A stretch of DNA of 64,000 nt. Origin: Singulisphaera acidiphila DSM 18658 (GTDB lineage Bacteria; Planctomycetota; Planctomycetia; Isosphaerales; Isosphaeraceae). The notes beneath the pieces are model-generated. The model saw only the letters and a program-made list of their open reading frames with translations, was not told the origin of the DNA and did not search any database. The stretch lies in contig NC_019892.1 of assembly GCF_000242455.2 (NCBI RefSeq), forward strand, positions 8,814,744 through 8,878,743, in the 5' to 3' direction. How positions within the stretch are numbered: the first letter of the stretch is position 1; every line of letters begins with the position of its first letter. This document shows positions 38,684 through 48,704 of the stretch, one piece after another. Made by a program: the position numbers and the translations under genes.

Positions 38684-41600
38684 TTATTCCTTGGAGATCG
38701 TTTCGTCAAGGTTCAGCAGCACGCGGGAGACCGCGGTCCAGGCGGCAAGCCGGACCGGCGTCGCGCCCGCGGGAAGCGTGGGAGGCTTGTTCGGGTCCGT
38801 CGCCGCGAATTCCCAGGGCTTGGCCCCGTCACGCCCGAACCGCTCTTCTTGCCGGCGCAGGAGGTCGAGCAAAACCGTCGCTTCCTGAGTGGTGGGCGTG
38901 CGTGCCAGACAACGTCGGAAGGCATATGTGAGCTGGGAGGAGTCGGTGTTTCCCCCCTCTTGCAGGGTTCGCAACGCCAGGGCCCGGGCGCACTCGAGGA
39001 AGGTCGGCTCGTTAAGGGTCGTCAGTGCCTGCAAGGGCGTGTTCGACCGCGTACGGCGGACGCACGAGACGTCTCCGTTGGGCGAGTCGAATGTTTGGAG
39101 CATCGGATAAGGCACTGAGCGATAGCGGAACGTGTAGAGAGCGCGACGGTAGCGGTCAGGGCCGGTGGCAACCGGCCAGACCTTCGGGCCATAGCTGGTC
39201 GGGGGCTGGAACAGAAACTCGGGGGCCGGCGGAAAGACGCTGGGGCCGCCAACCTTCGGATTGAGCAGGCCGCTGGCCGCCAGGGCCACGTCGCGGACGA
39301 CCTCGGCGTCGACCCGGAACCGAGGGCCACGCGCCAGCAAGCGGTTGTAGGGGTCGCGGGCCAGCAAGTCGGGCGTCGCCTTCGACGACTGCCGGTAGGT
39401 CGCCGAGTTGACGATCAAGCGGTGCAAGTTCTTGAGACTCCACCCTTGCTCCATGAACTCGACGGCCAACCAGTCGAGCAGTTCGGGGTGCGACGGCGGC
39501 TCGCTCTGAGTTCCAAGGTCCTCGCTGGTGCTCACCAGGCCGATGCCGAAATAGGCCTGCCAGACGCGGTTGACGATGGCCCGAGCGGTCGTCGGCGCAT
39601 TGCGGTCGGCCAACCACTGAGCGAACGTCAAGCGATTCGCGGGTGCGTCCGACGGCAACGCGTTGAGAAAGCCGGGGACCCCGGGCACGACGGCCTTGCC
39701 GGGCTTGAGGAAATCACCGCGAATGAGCAGATGAGTCATGCGCGGCGTCTCTCGGGCTTTGAACACGAGTTGCGACGCCCCTTCGGGATGCTCACGCCAG
39801 AGCGCTTCGATTCGGTCGTTCGCCTCTTTCCATTCAGGGACGGTCGTCCGCCAGTAGCTGAAGACGGTCGCAACCTGCGCGGGGGTCCGCTGCTCTGGAG
39901 CAATCGCCAGGATCTCGCGAACTCCCATCGGCAGCGGATCGGCCGTTGCGTTGGGGGCCGTCGTGACCGAGAACCGGAACCGGCCGAGGTTGTTGTTCTG
40001 GTTATCGTCGCTGTTCCAGCCGCCGTGGCTCTGGTTCAGGTAGAATGTGAGCAGTGTCCCCCCTGGGTACGCGATCGCCTTCTCGGCCACGAAGACCGCC
40101 TTGCGCGGCTGGTTGCGCCGGCCGGGGCCGATGTCGAAGGTCCAGGCGGTCGGTCCTTTGCCGTCGATGGCGTACTCGATCGGCCCGGTCACGCGAGGGG
40201 TCTTGCTCCGGTCGTCGAAGATCGCCTCCAGCGGCGTTTCCGGCGGATTCACGTCGGCCGTCGCTTTGACGATCTTGACCCGCTCGGGTGGCTTGGAGCC
40301 GTCGGCAGGCGCGGCATCGACGAGGAACTCCGTCAAGGCGCCTGTCCCTTTGATCGAGCGGCCCGGACCGCCGAGCGGCAGGTTCGGATCGTTGAGCAAC
40401 TCAAGTCGGAACGCGTTGATGCCCTGGACGTCCGTCTTCACCGTGAACTTGGTCTGAAACTTCGTCGGCGCATACCCTCCGGCCAGGAGCGAGCCGTCCT
40501 CCATTCGCTGGTGCTTCTGACCACCGGTGCTGATGTCGTCGACCCCCGCCTCGACCACAGTCCATTCAGGCTGATTGGAGGCGACCTGGGCTTCCCAGGC
40601 GGCCATCCGCTGAGGCCAGTCGGACGTCCTGTGCTGAAGGTCCCCTTCGATTTCACGGATCTGCCGAAATAACTCCGCCCGCTTCATCTGTTCGTCGGGC
40701 GAGTAAACGGCCACGTTCGCCTCGTGAGTGTCATTCACATAGGCAAACATCTTATAATAATCTTCGTGCATGAAGGGGTCGAACTTGTGAGTGTGGCATT
40801 GAGCACACTGAATCGTCAGGCCGAGGACCCCTTTGCCGATGGCTTCCATGCGGTCGAACATGGCTTCCATCCGGAACTGCTCGGGGTCGACCCCTCCTTC
40901 TTCGTTGATCATCGAGTTGCGGAGGAATCCGGTCGCGACGACCTGATCTTGCGTCGCATTCGGCAGGAGGTCGCCGGCGATCTGCTCAATGACGAACCGG
41001 TCGTAGGGAAGGTCGCGGTTCAGGGCCTGAATGACCCAGTCGCGATAGGCCCAGACTTGCCGGAGCTTATCTTTCTCGTAGCCGTCGGAGTCAGCGTAAC
41101 GGGCGGCGTCGAGCCAGATCCGCCCCCAGCGCTCGCCGTAGGCTGGGGCATCCAGAAGCCTGGCGACCCGGTTTGCGTCGGCGTCCGGGCCCGACTCGGC
41201 CAGGGCGGCGTCGGCCTCCGCGATCGTCGGCGGGAGCCCGATCAGGTCGAGGCTAAGCCGACGGAGCCGGGTCAGCGTGTCGGCCTCAGGCGATGGGGAA
41301 AGCCCGTCCTTCTCCAAGCGCGCGAGGACGAACGCATCGATCGGGTTCCGGCACCAGGCAGGGTTGCGGACCTCGGGAACCGTTGGCCGCTTCGGCGGAA
41401 CGAACGCCCAGTGCTTCTCGAAGGGAGCCCCTTGCTCGATCCAAGTCTTGAGTCGTTCGGTCTGCTCCGGAGTCAGCGTCTTGCCCGACTTGACCGGGGG
41501 CATCCGCTCCTCAGCGTCCTCGGAGGTAATCCGCAGGTAGAGCTCGCTCTCTTCGGGCTTGCCCGGAACGATGGCCGCACTTCCCGAAGCCGCCTCGGCC

Positions 41601-41818
41601 CGTGCTCCCTCCGACGTGTCGAGCCGGAGCTTGGCCTTGCGCTTCGGTTCGTCGGGGCCGTGACAGGCGAGGCAGTTGTCCGCCAGGATGGGGCGGATGT
41701 CACGATTGAAGTCCACCTTCGGTCCCGCGGCAACCGCCGGTCCCGCGGCAGTCACGATCAGCAGGAGAACCAGCGGCCAAGTTCGCCGTCGTTCCGTGCG
41801 GCCTGGGGAGCATTGCAT
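38684..41818 (-). CDS. PSCyt1 / DUF1549 / DUF1553 cytochrome c-type protein
   Basis: A 1044-residue exported protein. A hydrophobic signal segment is followed by a planctomycete-type cytochrome c domain with CLACH (C49, C52, H53) and downstream MPPVKSG as axial methionine candidate. DUF1549 (about 155-360) holds a second CAQCH at 338-342. A concanavalin-like insertion of about 200 residues follows, then DUF1553 (about 740-1010) with RLTFAQWLADRNAPTTARAIVNRVW. It is paired with the DUF1501 gene, 12 bp downstream. The domain set suggests a heme-containing redox enzyme acting on an external substrate, but no activity is established. Confidence 0.88.
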   Translation of the reverse strand: MQCSPGRTERRRTWPLVLLLIVTAAGPAVAAGPKVDFNRDIRPILADNCLACHGPDEPKRKAKLRLDTSEGARAEAASGSAAIVPGKPEESELYLRITSEDAEERMPPVKSGKTLTPEQTERLKTWIEQGAPFEKHWAFVPPKRPTVPEVRNPAWCRNPIDAFVLARLEKDGLSPSPEADTLTRLRRLSLDLIGLPPTIAEADAALAESGPDADANRVARLLDAPAYGERWGRIWLDAARYADSDGYEKDKLRQVWAYRDWVIQALNRDLPYDRFVIEQIAGDLLPNATQDQVVATGFLRNSMINEEGGVDPEQFRMEAMFDRMEAIGKGVLGLTIQCAQCHTHKFDPFMHEDYYKMFAYVNDTHEANVAVYSPDEQMKRAELFRQIREIEGDLQHRTSDWPQRMAAWEAQVASNQPEWTVVEAGVDDISTGGQKHQRMEDGSLLAGGYAPTKFQTKFTVKTDVQGINAFRLELLNDPNLPLGGPGRSIKGTGALTEFLVDAAPADGSKPPERVKIVKATADVNPPETPLEAIFDDRSKTPRVTGPIEYAIDGKGPTAWTFDIGPGRRNQPRKAVFVAEKAIAYPGGTLLTFYLNQSHGGWNSDDNQNNNLGRFRFSVTTAPNATADPLPMGVREILAIAPEQRTPAQVATVFSYWRTTVPEWKEANDRIEALWREHPEGASQLVFKARETPRMTHLLIRGDFLKPGKAVVPGVPGFLNALPSDAPANRLTFAQWLADRNAPTTARAIVNRVWQAYFGIGLVSTSEDLGTQSEPPSHPELLDWLAVEFMEQGWSLKNLHRLIVNSATYRQSSKATPDLLARDPYNRLLARGPRFRVDAEVVRDVALAASGLLNPKVGGPSVFPPAPEFLFQPPTSYGPKVWPVATGPDRYRRALYTFRYRSVPYPMLQTFDSPNGDVSCVRRTRSNTPLQALTTLNEPTFLECARALALRTLQEGGNTDSSQLTYAFRRCLARTPTTQEATVLLDLLRRQEERFGRDGAKPWEFAATDPNKPPTLPAGATPVRLAAWTAVSRVLLNLDETISKE

Positions 41819-42245
41819 TGAGTCGACTCCGTCGGCTTACTCCGGCCAAAGGACCAGACCAAAGCGAGGGTATGGTCAAGGCCGAAGGAGCGGTCGGGTG
41901 GGAGAATCGGTGGGTAGGATCGACCAGTCAGCCAACTCGGGCGGAGCTTGAGCTTCGGCAGTGATCGATCGCATTAGTGCCTGATCCTACCAGACCCTGC
42001 GGGCCGGAGCCAGGGTCTGACCCGGAACCCACACGGGAGGGCGATGGAGCCATGGAAACGAGACAGCCGAAAGAACGGCTCTTGACGCCTTCGGCCCAAT
42101 TCCAGAGACGGACATCGATCTCAGTAAAGTTGTCGCAATCGAAGCGCCGATAGGAGCGTTGAGGAACTGCGCCGCGGTTATGGCGGTTCCCTCCCCCCTC
42201 ACATGAGCCTTGCATCTGTTGGCATGTTCACCCGGGAGTGACCTG
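41819..42245. other. Divergent intergenic region with a 9-bp inverted repeat
   Basis: About 430 bp between the reverse PSCyt1 gene and the forward hydrolase gene. CAGACCCTG (41991-41999) and CAGGGTCTG (42011-42019) are exact reverse complements around an 11-base loop. No other structure was identified. The short pair could be an operator or a transcript hairpin. Confidence 0.5.
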
Positions 42246-43037
42246 ATGGCGGCTTGCGTCGCGCTTCTGGCCGCGATCTCAGCGATCGCGGGGATTGGAG
42301 ACAGCCCCGCCTTTCTCCGGTTTGGAGGAGACTCTGCTCAGGGGGTCCTCGTCAATCTCACACCGGGCATGCGACCGTTCGACCCGCCCGATCCGGGTCG
42401 GCCAACCCTGGTTTTCATTCACGGCTGCAACGCAGCTCCAAGACTGGTTCACTTCGCCATGGGTGAACGGCTTGCCGAGGCCGTCGCCCGGCGCGGCGGA
42501 CCTGGGGATTTCAACGTCCTCGACTGGAACTGGAACGCGGCGACGATTGTCGGCTTGAAGACGAGTACCAACGAGGCGAGGGCCGTGGAACAGGGCCGGC
42601 TTCTGGCGGTCAACTTGCTTCATTCCAGGGTGCCGCTGGCGCGAACCCATCTGATCGGACACAGCTCCGGCGCCATCGTCGCCGCTTCCGCCGCGCGGAC
42701 CCTGATGAGCGGTTATGGTCAACCGGTAGCGCAGTTGACGCTCCTCGACCCCGCCGTCTCCTACCACGGCCTGATCTTTGACGTCCTGGCCGCCGGTTCT
42801 TGCGCCCAGCGTGTCGAAAACTACTGGACGGCAAGACCGAGCGGCTATGGCCGCGAAGCCCCCCACGCCGGCGTCTGGAACACGCGAGTGGATGGCCCGA
42901 CGCCTTATTTCGGAGCATTCTCACCTGTTCATTCAAACCACTTCCACGTCGTGGAGTGGTATTTTACCAGCGTGGCCGACCCCAGATACCCCGTTGGATT
43001 CAACCGAAGCCTGCTCGTCACCCCCGGCGGGAAGTAG
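42246..43037 (+). CDS. Secreted alpha/beta hydrolase, lipase-like
   Basis: A 263-residue protein starting at ATG 42246, with GGGAG at 42234-42239 as ribosome site and a short hydrophobic leader. The alpha/beta hydrolase elements are present: FIHGCN for the oxyanion strand (about 57-62), S140 in LIGHSSGA, D168 in LLDPAV, and a histidine in SNHFHVVEWY (232 or 234). The pattern is that of vertebrate-type or bacterial triglyceride lipases (class 3/lipase GHSxGA). It stands alone between divergent and convergent neighbours, with a strong hairpin at its end. Confidence 0.78.
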   Translation: MAACVALLAAISAIAGIGDSPAFLRFGGDSAQGVLVNLTPGMRPFDPPDPGRPTLVFIHGCNAAPRLVHFAMGERLAEAVARRGGPGDFNVLDWNWNAATIVGLKTSTNEARAVEQGRLLAVNLLHSRVPLARTHLIGHSSGAIVAASAARTLMSGYGQPVAQLTLLDPAVSYHGLIFDVLAAGSCAQRVENYWTARPSGYGREAPHAGVWNTRVDGPTPYFGAFSPVHSNHFHVVEWYFTSVADPRYPVGFNRSLLVTPGGK

Positions 43038-43052
43038 GCCGCCGTTTGAATA

Positions 43053-43080
43053 TTTCGCTCGCCCGGGGGGGCGAGCGAAA
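43053..43080. terminator. Perfect 12-bp bidirectional hairpin
   Basis: TTTCGCTCGCCC (43053-43064) pairs exactly with GGGCGAGCGAAA (43069-43080) around GGGG. It lies between convergent stops at 43037 and 43099 and ends with an A run that reads as U-rich on the reverse transcript, fitting a terminator working in both directions. Confidence 0.75.
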
Positions 43081-43098
43081 AGTGTGGCAGCCGGGGGC

Positions 43099-46000
43099 TC
43101 AGTGTCCCCCCGCCCCATGGGCATGATGCCCCTCTTGGTGATAGAGTTCGCTCTTGGGGTTGGCCCGCGAGGCAATGTAGGCGACGAGGTCGAGGATTTC
43201 CTCGCGCGTCAGCTTGTCGAGCAAGCCCTTGGGCATGATTGAGATCGGCGACTTGGCTCGCTCGGCGATCTCGGAGGGTTTGAGCACGACGGCCGCCGTC
43301 TTGGCCAGCGGGTTCTCGATCACCTTCACGTGGTTCGGGGTCTCCTCAAGGATCAGGCCGGTGAGGACCTTGCCCGACTCGGTGGCAATCGTGTAAGCCT
43401 GGAACTTCTCATTGATCTTGGCCGACGGTTCGAGGATCTCGCGAAGGATGTCGGCGGACGTCAGCTTGGGGTCGAGCTTCGTGAGGTCGGGGCCGAACTC
43501 CTGGCCGGCTCCATCCACTTTGTGACAGGCGATGCAGTTGGCCACCTGGAAGATCTGCTTGCCATTGGCAAAGGAGCGGCCGGGGGCCAGTGGTTCCACG
43601 ACCGACGCCAGGTCATCGAACTTCCACTCCTTGCGCGGACGGTTGGACTTGAGCAAGTCGTCCTTGATCGGCAACGGATTCTTGGCGAGGTACGACTCGG
43701 GGTCGGCCAGATACTCCTCAAGGTCTTCGACGACATAGAGCGAGCCGTACATCCGTCTCCAGTGCCCCGGATAGGTGCAAACATAGGGATAAACCCCCGG
43801 CTGGCTCGGGGCGGTGAACGCGAGCGTCTGCGTCTCTCGAGGCTGGAGCAGGCGGCTCGCCAGGATCACTCCCTTCGACGAGGGAACATAGTTACGTGCG
43901 AGGGCTCCGGGGTCAGTCGCCGTCGATTCCCCGAGCAGGCCGACTTCCTCGAGGGTTCCCGGCTGAATCACGACGACGTTGTGCGGCATCAGGTCGTTGT
44001 TCTCGAAGAGAATCTCGACCGGCTTGCCGGCCTTGACGGCGAGCCGCTCCTTGTCGAAGAGCATTTGCTCGGGCAAGGTCCCCAGCCGAAGGACACGCAC
44101 GCCGAGCTCGCCAAGTTCCTTGCGGATCCGCTTCGCTTGCTCCAGGGGGAGCTTCGCGGCCAGGGCGTCGGCCAGTTGGAGGGCGTCGAGTGCCGCCGGA
44201 TTGGTCCGATCGGCGGCCGGGATCGTGCGGATGTGAGCGATGAGGCGGTCCAGCAGCGGCCGAGCCTCGTCCTCGGGCCAGTCGGCGGCCGGGATGCGCT
44301 GGAGGGCCTGGATCGCGGCCTGGCGATCGGTCCCTTCACCGACGAATCGGGTCAATGCCTTGAACGTTGGCACCTCCTGGCCGCGAACATAGGTGAGGGC
44401 GTTCATCGCCGCACGTCGGATGATGCCCTCGGGGCCTCCCCCACTCAGACTGAAGCTCAGTCTCGCGGTCGTGGCCCGCTGCCTGGTCTTCTGATGGACA
44501 ACGTTCCTGCGGCCGTCGAGAATAGTGAGGTTGAAGTTGTCGAGCCGCTTCCCGAGTTCACCATCGGTGCGGTTGTAGATCACAATCGAGTCGATCGGTT
44601 GCTCGGTGCCGAGATCGACCTCCCACCAGGGGTTCGGCGTGTCCTCTTCCGAATGGGTTTGGCCGTTGGAGCTGTAGTCGCCGACCCGGTTACCGTCGAT
44701 CGCTCGCTTGGCCTCGCCGCCGTTGGAAGTATTTTTCTGCGACGCCTTACCCGAGGGGGCCACGTTGCGGCCGTCGCTCATCACCTCGACCTCGGCCAGG
44801 GTCAGGGTCCTCTGCCTCCCTGGCAGCTCGATCCGAACGTAACGGCCGTAGGTCCCCTTGGCCTGGGATGCGGACGAGGCGAGTGGCTTGGGTAGACCGT
44901 TCAGCAGCGGCTCCACCTTCGGATAGAGGCTCGCACGCAGGCTTGGGTCGCGGATCAAGGGCATCGCCCCCAGCAAGTCCCGGAGCGTCTGCACCGATTT
45001 CTCGCCGAGTTCCCAGGCGCGGTCGACGTTTCCGTCGGCGGCGATCAAAGCGACGAAACCGAGCTGGCGAGTGACCGGCAAGACCGATCCGGTCGCCATC
45101 GTTTCGAGGTCGCCACGGACACCGGCCAACTCGGTCGCGGTTCGGCCGGTGAGCAGCCGGGCCAGGTCGTAGACAACGCTCTCCTCCCGGTCTCCCTTCT
45201 GCCCGTCCTGGCTTCGGATGGCGTCGATCAGGACTCGAAGCTCTGGCCTGTTCTCGCGCTTGGCAAGGTCGCCCAGCGCCTCGCGGCGAACCTCGTCGCG
45301 AACCCCAGCACGGAAGAGCAGCTCAAGGTCCACCCCTCGGTCCCGCTTCATCTTGAGCAGTTGATCGGTACCAATATTCTTGAGTACGAACCGGGCCCCG
45401 GCGTCGGTCGTGAAGGCGATCGGCTCTCCCTTGGCGATCGCCTTCCTCCAGTAGGGGTCGAGCGCCTTCATTGTCTCGCCGCTCGTATACGCAAGGAACT
45501 CGTCGGTCGGATGCTCGGCCGCGATCAAGGGAATCTCAATCGCCTCGGGCACCTTGAAGAAACTGGCCGCGCGGACCGCCTCGAGCCGGACGCGCGGGTA
45601 GGAGTCGGCCGCCTGCTTCTTGAGAAGTGCGAGCGCCTCGGGCACCCGGTCATGCCAGTAGCAGAGGACCCGGGTCGCCGCCGCTCGGGCGCGGAAGTCG
45701 GGCGAACCGAGCACGCGCTTGAGTAGGTCGATGTTCACCGTGTTGTGATATTGATGAACCCAGAGGGCCTCGAGCACGTGGTGTTCGTAGGCTGGGTCAG
45801 ACTTGTCGAGCCCGGCAACCCACTGGCCGATCGGGGCGATCACTTCCTCGGTCGGCCGGGCCCCCAGCTCGGTCTTGACCCGATAGCGGACGCGATCCTC
45901 CGGCTCCTTGAGCAGGTCGAGTAGTTTCTCGACGGGTTCGCCCGCGATCTTGGGGGCCTTCAGGAGCGGGCGGCCCTCGGCCGTGATCCGATAAACGCGG

Positions 46001-48114
46001 CCGTGCAGCCGGTCCCGGCTCGGGTCACGCAAGTTGTGCTGCATGTGGCCGATGATCGGGTTCTGCCAGTCGAGGAAGTAGATCGCTCCGTCCGGCCCGA
46101 TCTCGACGTCCGACGGGCGGAAGTTCACGTCCGACGAAGAGAGGATCGGCTCGAGCTCCGTGCCGGAGAGGCTGGCGTCGTTGTCCTCGATCTTGTACTG
46201 GAGGATGCCCTGAAACCCGATGACGTTGGGGACGAGCAAGTTCCCTTGCATCGACTCGGGGAAATGCCGGCTCGAGAGCGTTTCAAGGGCCGGGCACGGC
46301 CGAGTGCGCTGCTGGTAGACCGAAGGGGCCCGGCCGTGCTTGTCGGGGAAGTCAAGGTGGCCCGAGAAGAGGGTGCCGTGATACGGCACGGCCCCGGTGC
46401 CGTCGGTCACAATGTCTTGCCCCCAGTGGTCGAAGACGTGGCCGTGCGGGTTGGCGAACGCGTAGCTGACGTAGACGTCGAATTTCTGGGTCCGCGGCTC
46501 GTACCGGAAGACCCCCGCATTGATACAGCGCTCGGAGGGAGCGTACGGGGTTTCAACCTGGGTATGGTGGAACGTCCCCTCCTGGAAGTAGAGCGCCCCG
46601 CCCGGGTCGAGCAGAAAGCTGTTGGAAGTGTGGTGGGTGTCGGCCGAGTCGAGCCCGCTAAGGACGCGCTGGCGGACGTCGGCCTTGTCGTCGCCGTCGG
46701 TATCCTTGAGGAAGACGAGGTCGGGCGCCTGCGCGACGTAGACCCCGCCATTGGCGAACTCGAATCCGGTCGGGCAGTGCAAGTGATCGGCGAACGTCTT
46801 GACCGTATCCGCCTTGCCGTCGCCGTCAGTGTCTTCAAAAATCAGGAGTTTATCATCCATCTCCTCCTTGGGTTTCCAGTGCGGATAGGTCGGCCAGACC
46901 GCGACCCAGAGGCGGCCCTTGGGGTCGAACGACATCTGCACCGGCTTGGCCAGGAGGGGGAACTCTTTCTCAGAGGCGAACAGGTTGACCTTCAACCCCT
47001 TGGCAACGGTCATCGTGCGGATCTCCTCCTCGCCGTCGAGGAAGATGTGTTCACCGTTCGGTCCCTTGCCCGGCTTGTTCGTGACCACGGGGATAAAGGG
47101 AGGCGTGTTGCCGTCATCAACTTTCAGGTCGCCCCCCTTGGCGACCGCCCAGATCCGCTGGTCGCGGTTGGCGGTCATGACGTCGAGGACTTCCATCTCG
47201 CGCTGGGCGACCACGCGGTTGGTCTGGCCGTCGGTGAACTTCAAGTCGGCCCGGCCGCCGTAGATCGAATAACCGTCGACCGTGCGGTAACGGTTGAACC
47301 AGAGGAACGCCTTGTCGATGACCGCCTGGCGCAGTCGCTCCAGCTCGGCCGGGTCGCGCTTCGGCGCGGGGCCGTCGGAGAACAAGGCCTCGTCGATCAC
47401 CCGGGCAAGCTGGCGGTTACCATCCTCGTTGAGGTGGACGCCGTTGATCGTCAATGGCTTTGACGCTTTGGAATAAATTTCGCGTGTCGGTGTGAACAAA
47501 TCGACGAACCGGACACCGTTTGCCTTGGCAACCTCGCGCATGGCGGCGGTGTACAATTCCAGCCTCGCGTTGTTCTCCGCGCCGTCGGGAAGATTCGGCT
47601 GGTGTAGATTCTCGTGGGCAATGGGCGAGAAGAGGACGAGTTGGGGAGCCGCTTTCCCGTTGTATTTCTGAGCAAGTGAGTGCTTGATAAAGTCGGCGAG
47701 TTCGTCCTTGAACTTATCGAGGCCTTCTCGTCCCGCGAACGACTCGTTATAGCCGAAGAAGGCGAAAATGACGTCGGCCTTGGTGAAGGTCAGCCAGTGG
47801 TCGGGCGTCCCGAAGTCCTTCGAGCGAATCCGCCGGGCGAGGTCGATCTCGTCCCCCGAGAAGCCGAGGTTGCGGACGACCAGCTCGCGGTCCGGAAACC
47901 GGCTGTAGAGATAGGTCTCGAGCCAGCCGTCGTGCTGCATCCGGTCCGCGAGCGTGTTGCCGATCAGGCTGACATGATCTCCATGCCGGACCTCGAGCGT
48001 CCCGGCCGCCTGCGCAGACGTGCCCTGGAGCCATGCGATCCCGGTGAGGATCACCGCAAGCCACGGGAATGGAAGTCGGGGGCGAGGGGGTGGAGTCTCG
48101 AGGTGTCGGTCCAT
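43099..48114 (-). CDS. Giant secreted SGNH-dehydrogenase-HEAT-F5/8C-cupredoxin-cytochrome c protein
   Basis: A 1671-residue exported protein. In order: signal anchor (about 15-37); an SGNH/GDSL-like hydrolase (about 40-245, with FFGYNESF and VHLNEDG, though block I is GNTLAD rather than GDS); a PVC-type membrane-bound dehydrogenase propeller (about 365-715, PVQMSFDPKGRLWVAVWP); HEAT repeats (about 725-1070); an F5/8 type C carbohydrate-binding domain (about 1088-1210); a cupredoxin (about 1338-1462, ligands H1378, C1446, H1451, M1455); and cytochrome c (CIACH at 1527-1531, M1627). A His-rich tail ends the chain. The layout suggests sugar oxidation with electron transfer copper-to-heme; the substrate is unknown. 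Confidence 0.88.
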   Translation of the reverse strand: MDRHLETPPPRPRLPFPWLAVILTGIAWLQGTSAQAAGTLEVRHGDHVSLIGNTLADRMQHDGWLETYLYSRFPDRELVVRNLGFSGDEIDLARRIRSKDFGTPDHWLTFTKADVIFAFFGYNESFAGREGLDKFKDELADFIKHSLAQKYNGKAAPQLVLFSPIAHENLHQPNLPDGAENNARLELYTAAMREVAKANGVRFVDLFTPTREIYSKASKPLTINGVHLNEDGNRQLARVIDEALFSDGPAPKRDPAELERLRQAVIDKAFLWFNRYRTVDGYSIYGGRADLKFTDGQTNRVVAQREMEVLDVMTANRDQRIWAVAKGGDLKVDDGNTPPFIPVVTNKPGKGPNGEHIFLDGEEEIRTMTVAKGLKVNLFASEKEFPLLAKPVQMSFDPKGRLWVAVWPTYPHWKPKEEMDDKLLIFEDTDGDGKADTVKTFADHLHCPTGFEFANGGVYVAQAPDLVFLKDTDGDDKADVRQRVLSGLDSADTHHTSNSFLLDPGGALYFQEGTFHHTQVETPYAPSERCINAGVFRYEPRTQKFDVYVSYAFANPHGHVFDHWGQDIVTDGTGAVPYHGTLFSGHLDFPDKHGRAPSVYQQRTRPCPALETLSSRHFPESMQGNLLVPNVIGFQGILQYKIEDNDASLSGTELEPILSSSDVNFRPSDVEIGPDGAIYFLDWQNPIIGHMQHNLRDPSRDRLHGRVYRITAEGRPLLKAPKIAGEPVEKLLDLLKEPEDRVRYRVKTELGARPTEEVIAPIGQWVAGLDKSDPAYEHHVLEALWVHQYHNTVNIDLLKRVLGSPDFRARAAATRVLCYWHDRVPEALALLKKQAADSYPRVRLEAVRAASFFKVPEAIEIPLIAAEHPTDEFLAYTSGETMKALDPYWRKAIAKGEPIAFTTDAGARFVLKNIGTDQLLKMKRDRGVDLELLFRAGVRDEVRREALGDLAKRENRPELRVLIDAIRSQDGQKGDREESVVYDLARLLTGRTATELAGVRGDLETMATGSVLPVTRQLGFVALIAADGNVDRAWELGEKSVQTLRDLLGAMPLIRDPSLRASLYPKVEPLLNGLPKPLASSASQAKGTYGRYVRIELPGRQRTLTLAEVEVMSDGRNVAPSGKASQKNTSNGGEAKRAIDGNRVGDYSSNGQTHSEEDTPNPWWEVDLGTEQPIDSIVIYNRTDGELGKRLDNFNLTILDGRRNVVHQKTRQRATTARLSFSLSGGGPEGIIRRAAMNALTYVRGQEVPTFKALTRFVGEGTDRQAAIQALQRIPAADWPEDEARPLLDRLIAHIRTIPAADRTNPAALDALQLADALAAKLPLEQAKRIRKELGELGVRVLRLGTLPEQMLFDKERLAVKAGKPVEILFENNDLMPHNVVVIQPGTLEEVGLLGESTATDPGALARNYVPSSKGVILASRLLQPRETQTLAFTAPSQPGVYPYVCTYPGHWRRMYGSLYVVEDLEEYLADPESYLAKNPLPIKDDLLKSNRPRKEWKFDDLASVVEPLAPGRSFANGKQIFQVANCIACHKVDGAGQEFGPDLTKLDPKLTSADILREILEPSAKINEKFQAYTIATESGKVLTGLILEETPNHVKVIENPLAKTAAVVLKPSEIAERAKSPISIMPKGLLDKLTREEILDLVAYIASRANPKSELYHQEGHHAHGAGGH

Positions 48115-48704
48115 GGTGATCGGTCTCGGGGTTCGTTATCGGGCGATCCGTACCACTCTGTTGATCGGTTGACGAGGCGAGGCAAGCCGGCGGGGGGCAT
48201 CGAACGCGCACGAACCGTTCTGCCCTCCGTGGATTACACTCGACAACGCCTATGTCGGCAAGCACCTTAGCAAAACGGCCATCCGAAAATGGGTGGCGAC
48301 CAAACTGGACCTGAATTTTCCGGTTGCCCACCATGGCCAACTACAAGGGCCACCCCGATCACCTTTAAATTCAGGAACGAGATGAGCACTCACCACACAA
48401 ATAATTTTGGCTTTTCCTGGGACCGCGGGTGCCCTCGCCCGCGGTCCCAGGGAAAGGCTTCCATGCAGGACGGCCATCCACACGAGGAAAGCCATCCCTG
48501 ACAGGGATTCAATGGCCAAAAGAAAGCGTCGGCGCGGCAAAATCGCCCCTCTCATCCCGAACGCAAGCGTTCGCTATAATGACGGCCGTCACCACCTAAT
48601 GAAGACCGACTCTTTGGGATTCGCGATGTGCTCGCGATCCTCTCCCCGCCGCTCCCCCACCCGGGCGGACGACCGGTCCGCCCTCCACTTTGGAGGTTTG
48701 GTCG
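48115..48704. other. Divergent intergenic region with a long hairpin
   Basis: About 590 bp between the reverse giant gene and the forward Gfo/Idh gene. Apart from the repeat at 48411-48456 no gene or motif was recognised. TGGAGG at 48691-48696 is the ribosome site of the downstream gene. Confidence 0.45.
48411..48456. repeat. 19-bp-stem hairpin (GCGGGTGCCC…GGTCCCAGGG family)
   Basis: CTTTTCCTGGGACCGCGGG (48411-48429) pairs with CCCGCGGTCCCAGGGAAAG (48438-48456) over 19 positions with one G-T wobble, leaving an eight-base loop. The motif GCGGGTGCCC plus GGTCCCAGGG recurs in shortened form at 50108-50130 and 50155-50177. It is the longest perfect stem seen in the window. Confidence 0.85.

Noticed and set aside
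39422-41821. Forward frames of 416 and 365 residues across 39.4-41.8 kb
   Set aside because: They are antisense to the PSCyt1/DUF1549/DUF1553 gene with its CxxCH motifs.
46003-47463. 486-residue forward frame, and a 521-residue one at 43330-44895
   Set aside because: Both are antisense to the 1671-residue reverse gene, which has recognisable domains throughout. They show no motif or start signal.
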